Shown here: positions 58,576 through 64,000 of the stretch, piece by piece
How the letters are laid out: the number at the start of each line of letters is the position of its first letter
Position numbering within the stretch: the stretch's first letter is position 1
Assembly (NCBI GenBank): GCA_964036295.1
Contig: OZ038471.1
Location: 9,504,184-9,568,183 of the forward strand
Direction: 5' to 3'
Length of the DNA: 64,000 bases
Source of the DNA: Plumapathes pennacea
Taxonomy: Eukaryota > Cnidaria > Anthozoa > Antipatharia > Myriopathidae
Position numbers and translations under genes: made by a program
The notes under the pieces: model-generated
What the model saw: only the letters and a program-made list of their open reading frames with translations
Database searches by the model: none
Told to the model about the DNA's origin: nothing

Positions 58576-59916
58576 TTCCTCTCCCGGCCCAACACGTCAG
58601 CTTTTTGTGCAATTTAAATGTTCTTTATAAGGCAAGTGCAGGGTCTTCCGGGAGAACGTGGACCTCACGTCTTGGACCGTTGGCGCATGCAATACTGGCA
58701 GGTTTTGCAATAAATGAACATGAGTGACTTTTTATTTAATCAAACTAAAACTAGAAAAGTACAAAAGCAATAGTCTCAAAAGCGAAGAGACAGCGACAGT
58801 CTGGCAAGCGAACACTGGTAAATGGAAAAACCACTGAAACCAGCCGAGAAAATTGATCAACCGCGCGAAGAAAACATCGACTGTTCACACTTGGCTCGCA
58901 TTTAAACTGTTGTGATTACGGGTCCCTACAACTTACCAAGCAAGGCGAACATTTCTGTTGACAACAAGCACCAGACTTGCACACATCCCCAAAATAACAG
59001 ACTGACATGCGCAGAAGAACAAAATTGTGCAACTTTTGACCGCTGACCGCTATGAGAGCCTTGGTTCATCGGTTCATCGAGGTCTTCGCCCAGGTTGTTC
59101 TTGGTCCAGGAAGGTAAGCGTTGTTAAACTTTGAACGACTTAAACACTTGGAAGGTAAAATAGATTTCTGCGAACATGTGTGACTCAGCATGAAGAAAAA
59201 GACGACGTCGTTAAGTTACAGCAAAATGCCGGGGCAATCCGCATTTGGGGAGATATATGTATATTTTCCAGTAACTGTAGCAGCGAAAAAATATATCACG
59301 ACAAAAGTACAGCAAAATTTGATCCGCACATCATTCAGAACATGCTGGTACGAACGGCACTATCATGTTTCCTGCCCCTCCGTCCCGATTTTTCATACGA
59401 GCATCTTGTTCTGCGCGCCTCTTCGTTTGAATCGCAAGCAAGGTTGTCAAATCCCGAACTGAGATAGCCTGGCCGGCTACTTACTTCACGTGGACTCCAC
59501 TGTATTGCAGATTTTCGGGGAAGTGGGGAGGAAGTCTTGAGAGAGATTATGGAAATATTTGACTTTGACTTTTAACGTTTTTGGCTGCCATGCTGCCTTT
59601 TGTACGAGTGCAATCTGACCGTGGGATTTTTTGTATTGCTTCAATATTATTAACAGCAAGTTTTTGTGATCTTGAGAAATTATGACATTTCGGATGATTG
59701 AAGGATATGTCGATCATTTCAAATAAGATGTTAACAAAGATGTCGCTAGATAATGATCAATCAAAAGTTTAACACTTTTTAAACATCGCAAAGTACTAGC
59801 TCTTTAAGAAATCCATTAAACCCAATGAGAACAATGAAACTTCTTGACTGACCTTATGGTTGAAGATGTGACATGGCCAAATTCAAGTTTTGTTTGTGTA
59901 TACACTTATCTTCAAG
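58576..59916. other. No convincing gene
   Basis: Short open frames occur (for example 59190-59462, about 90 codons), but they have no recognisable motifs and overlap in other frames. A TGCAATAAATGAAC near 58700 could be a poly(A) signal for the upstream gene. Confidence 0.5.
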
Positions 59917-60204
59917 ATGGGAAAACACAAGCGGGAGAATCGCCGCAGATATGTCAAAGAAAGGAAGAAGAGACTGAGAGCGAAGAAGAAAAAGGAAACC
60001 CAAGAAGCTGCGACAGCTGGGTTCTATGATCCAGCTTCATCACAAGAGCCACAGCAGCAGGCAGAGCGAGTGCAGAAGCAGAAGCAGGAATGGAAGGAAG
60101 AAGGCAAAGTACTAGAGCAGGACCCCCTCTACACCTGTTTTGTGTCCTTTCATCAAAGAAAGAAGGCACTAAAGCGGCTTCTTATGAGTCCACTAAAGAA
60201 GTGA
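59917..60204 (+). CDS. Small basic lysine-rich ORF (95 aa), unknown
   Basis: ATG 59917 starts MGKHKRENRRRYVKERKKRL, a strongly basic stretch like a nuclear or nucleolar targeting signal. A Gln/Lys/Glu-rich helix (QQQAERVQKQKQEWKEEGK) and a basic end (HQRKKALKRLLMSPLKK) follow. The 5' context is AAG ATG G, close to a Kozak context. I do not recognise a family. It could be a genuine small gene, an exon, or chance. Confidence 0.4.
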   Translation: MGKHKRENRRRYVKERKKRLRAKKKKETQEAATAGFYDPASSQEPQQQAERVQKQKQEWKEEGKVLEQDPLYTCFVSFHQRKKALKRLLMSPLKK

Positions 60205-61493
60205 CTAAATGAAAGGTCAGTGCAATAGAGTACTGCAGGTGGTAGAGCGTTCGGGACTTCTACTGTATTGTTTGCAGTCATATCTGCGGTGGCTGCAAAG
60301 ATTGTGAAGGGCATCATTTCGTGCAGGATTGTTGGTGGCTACGATGTTGACCTTGACTTTGGCAGACTTTATTTGGCTGACTAAATGTTTGTTCATATTT
60401 AGATGTATACTACATGTATTTTACCAGAACTGAACCTGTTCTTTGAGAATTTTCCTCGTTGGTGTCTTTTTGTGTGTCGACAGATATGAATTTTGGCTGA
60501 AGTCATTTCAATATTTGAAAATGTGGCAAGTGACCTATTTGAGAGAAGGTTATGCATTAACATTTTTGGCGAGTGACTCAGTTCCAGCGAACAAAAGGTT
60601 GCCAGACTGTTTTCATGAGTGACTCTCAAATAGGTACCTAAAAAATGTCAACAAATAATAGTGTCTTTAACCGCAAACCTGACCTAACATGATTAGTTCT
60701 GTGATGATCTCACATAAACACCTACAGAAGAGAAGGTTACGTGGTATCGTTCTTGGCGAGTGACTGTTCAAATGAATGAAAGGTTGCCAGAGCGATATTT
60801 TCATGAGTGACTCTTCAGTAGGTGTCATGAAATCAAGTTACTCAAAATTTTAAAACTAAATTATAGAAGAGGCTTCACTGTTTGGAGTATCACATTACTG
60901 CTGTTTTACATCCCTTCAGAACAGTTTCAGTTCAGTTCCTTAATATCTACAAAGGATTAAAGCAGATTCAGAATTCAGTTATACTGAAAGACTACTGACT
61001 TACATGAAGATTGTTTCTGGCTCCAAAGAGAAGCATCCTTTGCCTAAATTTGCAGAAAACAGGTTGAGTTTCGTGGGCAACTCTGTTTGTTGCCATCCTT
61101 AGAAGAATTCAAACCACAAAAACTTTTCACCTGCAGAATTGCCGATTTACCTTGGCTGCAAATGTCAAATGCTCATTAAATTTGACAGCCACACTTGAAT
61201 AGTTTTCTTCAAATTTCCATTTCTGTTATAAATGTAGACATTTAATAAATTCCTTGGCAAAAATGCTTGATCTTACATAATCTTACCTGGTCTGCTACGA
61301 GCCACAGTCTGTTACTTAAAAAATACCAGACTGGCAAAGGAGCAATCTGATTAGTGGATTTTCTGTATTGTAAGGTATTGTTTGATTTTTGGTTTGAAAA
61401 TGTGATATGATTTGTTTCATAAAGATTGTTTTAATTTTTTATTGAATGTTCCATATAATTTGTGAGAAAATAGAAATTTGTGAATTTGTTTAG
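60205..61493. other. Non-coding stretch with a ~95-bp direct repeat
   Basis: A segment from AGAAGGTTA(T/C)G through TGGCGAGTGACT and GAAAGGTTGCCAGA to TTCATGAGTGACTCT appears at about 60543-60640 and again at about 60731-60830, both in the same orientation. No coding frame of note was seen in the rest. Confidence 0.6.
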
Positions 61494-62410
61494 CTGGGCT
61501 TACCGGGCTTTAGCTTAGCCGGGGTAAGCCTGGAAAGCTTAGCCTAAACTGTTAAGCCAGGTTTACCAGGCTTTAGCCTAGCCAGGGTAGCCAGAAAAGC
61601 CTGGCTTAAAATTGTTTGGCCGGGTTTACCAGACTTTAGCTGGAGTCAGGGTAACCAGGAAAGCCTGGCCTAGAATTGTTTAGCCGGGTTTACCAGGCTT
61701 TAGCCTAGCCGGGGTAGCCAGGAAAGCCTGGCCTAGAATTGTTTAGCCGGGTTTACCAGGCTTTTGGCCTAGTCAGGGTAGCCAGGAAAGCCTGGCCTAG
61801 AATTGTTTAGCCGGGTTTACCAGGCTTTTGGCCTAACTGGGGTAGCCAGGAAAGCCTGGCCTAGAATTGTTTAGCCGGGTTTACCAGGCTTTAGCCTAGC
61901 CGGGGTAGCCAGGAAAGCCTGGCCTAAAATTGTTTAGCCGGGTTTACCAGGCTTTAGCCTAACCGGGGTAGCCAGGAAAGCCCGGCCTAGAATTGTTTAG
62001 CCGGGTTTACCAGGCTTTAGCCTAGCCAGGGTAGCCAGGAAAGCCTGACCTAAAATTGTTTAGCCGGGTTTACCAGGCTTTAGCCTAACCGGGGTAGCCA
62101 GGAAAGCCTGGCCTAAAATTGTTTAGCCGGGTTTACCAGGCTTTAGCCTAACCGGGGTAGCCAGGAAAGCCTGGCCTAAAATTGTTTAGCCGGGTTTACC
62201 AGGCTTTAGCCTAGCCGGAGTAGCCAGGAAAGCCTGGCCTAAAATTGTTTAGCCAGGCTTACCGGGGTTTAGCCCCGCCGGAGTAGCCAGGAAAGCCTGG
62301 CCTAAAATTGTTTAGCCAGGCTTACCGGGCTTTAGCCCAGCCGGGGTAGCCAGGGAAGCCTGGCCTAAAATTGTTTAGCCGGGCTTACCGGGCTTTAGCC
62401 AGACTTTAAC
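61494..62410. repeat. 63-bp minisatellite with a hairpin in each unit
   Basis: About 14 tandem copies, unit TTTAGCCGGGTTTACCAGG... to ...AGCCTGGCCTAGAATTG. Each unit contains CCAGGCTTT and, about 20 bases later, its complement AAAGCCTGG, so each can fold into a 9-bp stem, with more pairing inside (AGCCTAGCC/GGGTAGCC-type). The first and last copies are more diverged. It is GC-richer than its surroundings. Confidence 0.95.
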
Positions 62411-62560
62411 AGGCCATGCTACCCTGGTAAGCATGGAATCAAGCCCGGTAAGCCTGGCCTGGCCAGGCTTTTCCGGGCTAGCCGGCCTTTTGGCCAGGCT
62501 TCTGATGCAAGGGAATGCGAGAGATATCTCTGGTAGAAAAAGTGGAGACCTCTGCTGTTA
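62411..62560. repeat. Degenerate edge of the minisatellite
   Basis: GGCC, CCGGGCT and GCCTGGCC motifs continue in changed order and orientation (CCTGGTAAGCATGG, GGCCTGGCCAGGCTT). It appears to be a rearranged end of the array. Confidence 0.6.
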
Positions 62561-62764
62561 TTCCAAATGCCTTACACATAACAACCAAAGCCTGTGGTTA
62601 ACCATATATGATATCAATATATACAAATATCACATGCATCGTGGGAAGGATGGTGGCTCTAAAATGCGCACAAAACCGCACCAATCATACAATTTTATCA
62701 CCTGAACGATACATAGGTTCAAACTGTGATGATCCATTTTGCTGTAACTGTCAAAATTCGCCAA

Positions 62765-63215
62765 CTATTGAGCAACAAAATTACCAAACATCTGCTCCTC
62801 AGAAGCAGGTGGAGCTGGATTGCTGGAAGGTGCCTTCATTACATGCAGGCATTCCTGCATTAGTTCGGCTTCTGTGCTGGAAAAACAAGAACGTTTTTGC
62901 AGAGGGGGCTTCTTGGAGCTTCCAGCAGAACTGCATACTGCAACTGGCTCCTCTACGTCAACCTGCACAGCTGTAACTGACTTCATTGTATCACGGCTGC
63001 CATGCGGAGCTTCCATGACTGGAACCAGAAACTGAAGCGGCTTAAAAAAATCCAGGAAGGGGTGAATAATTCATCAACCTCTTGGCCTGACTTGGTTGCC
63101 TTCTTTTTCTTCAAATTTTGCCCCAAGCGAGCACGAAGGGACACCACCTGGTGTTTTATCTTGGCCCAGTCCCTGTTAAGTGCTTCTTGTTTGGATCAAT
63201 TTGAGTCGGAAAAAG
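62765..63215 (-). pseudogene. MADF/Myb-SANT-like DNA-binding protein remnant
   Basis: On the minus strand a frame reads LNRDWAKIKHQVVSLRARLG, then KKKKATKSGQEVDELFTPSW, the pattern of the C-terminal half of a MADF domain (helix, basic stretch, then Trp-aromatic end). In a run of seven T near 63050 the frame shifts by one base and continues KPLQFLVPVMEAPHGSRD, then a Ser/Pro/Glu-rich tail ending at 62765. The N-terminal half of the domain is not found nearby, and an in-frame stop lies just upstream of the domain piece. MADF proteins act as transcription factors or as partners of Harbinger transposases. Confidence 0.45.
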
Positions 63216-64000
63216 AGAGTTAGTCATTTTCTTATTTTTTTGTATTAAATACACATTTATAATTTATTTATATTCAGTATTTATGGTATTTACTTTATGT
63301 TTATCAGTATTCATTTGAAAGTATCACAGATAAACTCTATTATTACTCAGCAGGTCTGTCAATTACTGCATACATGAATCATTACTATGCTGTACTGTAG
63401 GTACTAAACATAATATTATGCCTGCAATTATTATCTCTGTAAGTTTAGATGATGATGAAGTTCCCGGTGAAGTTTGACGAAATGCGTTCCAAATTTTCAG
63501 CCATGCCGTGGAGATAATTTGATATGACATTGTTTTCACGCTGATTGGCTGGTGGTTTTCATAAAGGTATCGAGAAGGACTGAGTATATAGTATCTTACC
63601 TCGATCTCTTGCTTCGCTTTTCCCATCGCTATTCGGTCATGGCACGACGGCGAAAAGACATCCCATAGACAAGAACGCTCTTTTTAGAGTCGTAAGGCTT
63701 CAGCTTACCAGCACATTGCGCTCTTTGTAGAGGTCTATTAACTGGAAAATTTCCCCATTTTACCACGTTTCCTTCGAGGCTCTTTTTTTTTACTGGATTT
63801 TCTGGCTCTGTTTTCTTTGTTTGGCACCGCCGACACCTTTTTGCTCGATTCTGAGTCATGAGTTGGAGGCAGTCCCACTAGAGCTCGGGCTTGATGCATA
63901 GTGATTTTCTCTTGACCTCTTGTTTAGGTCTGCCCTTCCTGACTCACTCTCGGCTGTATTCTCTTTCCGAAAGCGAAACTTCGAGGCCGTCTGTCGGCTT
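63216..64000. other. No recognised gene to the window end
   Basis: A 76-codon minus-strand frame at 63629-63859 (basic start MTQNRAKRCRRCQTKKTEPE) has an ATG in reasonable context but no family I recognise. The rest is AT-rich. Confidence 0.4.

Noticed and set aside
58393-58617. Repeat protein with CWVEPRNRI units
   Set aside because: It comes from a three-copy 57-bp DNA repeat, has frames open on both strands and lies after the transposase stop.

Overview
The window looks like intergenic, transposon-dense DNA from an invertebrate animal, most likely a cnidarian (anthozoan or coral-like). This is inferred from spliced genes with GT..AG introns, low coding density and the element families present (Helentron with an OTU domain, PIF/Harbinger, Ty3-like LTR elements, a tRNA-derived SINE, rve-type integrase-core genes, an alpha-kinase). 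No housekeeping gene is visible.

The backbone from 7051 to 49435 is one long tandem satellite with a unit of about 876 bp (20 copies of one landmark counted). All units lie in the same orientation. It is broken by at least seven insertions: a Helentron at the left edge (1-7050, minus); a decayed Ty3-type LTR element (8316-13152, minus); three Helitron-like elements of one family (16114-17807, 17884-20899, and 49436 onward) ending in a hairpin plus CTAG or CTTG and inserted at AA^TT; a 10.5 kb block (24500-34970) with an integrase-core pseudogene, a young intact LTR retrotransposon and an alpha-kinase gene; and a complete PIF/Harbinger transposon (41756-46493).

Right of the satellite (49436-64000) are the third Helitron-like element, a divergent gene pair (a short acidic minus-strand gene and a 13-exon TNP2-like transposase gene, 51854-58263), a tRNA-Ser-derived SINE in one intron, a small basic ORF, a 63-bp hairpin minisatellite (61494-62410) and a MADF-like gene remnant.

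How the parts work together: the Harbinger DDE transposase and its Myb/SANT-like partner form a self-contained two-gene transposon with splice phases that all close. The Helentron encodes, in order, a 2A-like peptide, an OTU protease, Helitron-N/HUH-Y2 Rep, Pif1 helicase and an AP-endonuclease-like domain, but is broken by one frameshift and one stop. The 25383-30997 LTR element keeps a 1643-codon open frame and nearly identical LTRs, so it inserted recently. The alpha-kinase and integrase-core genes are frameshifted or truncated in this copy.
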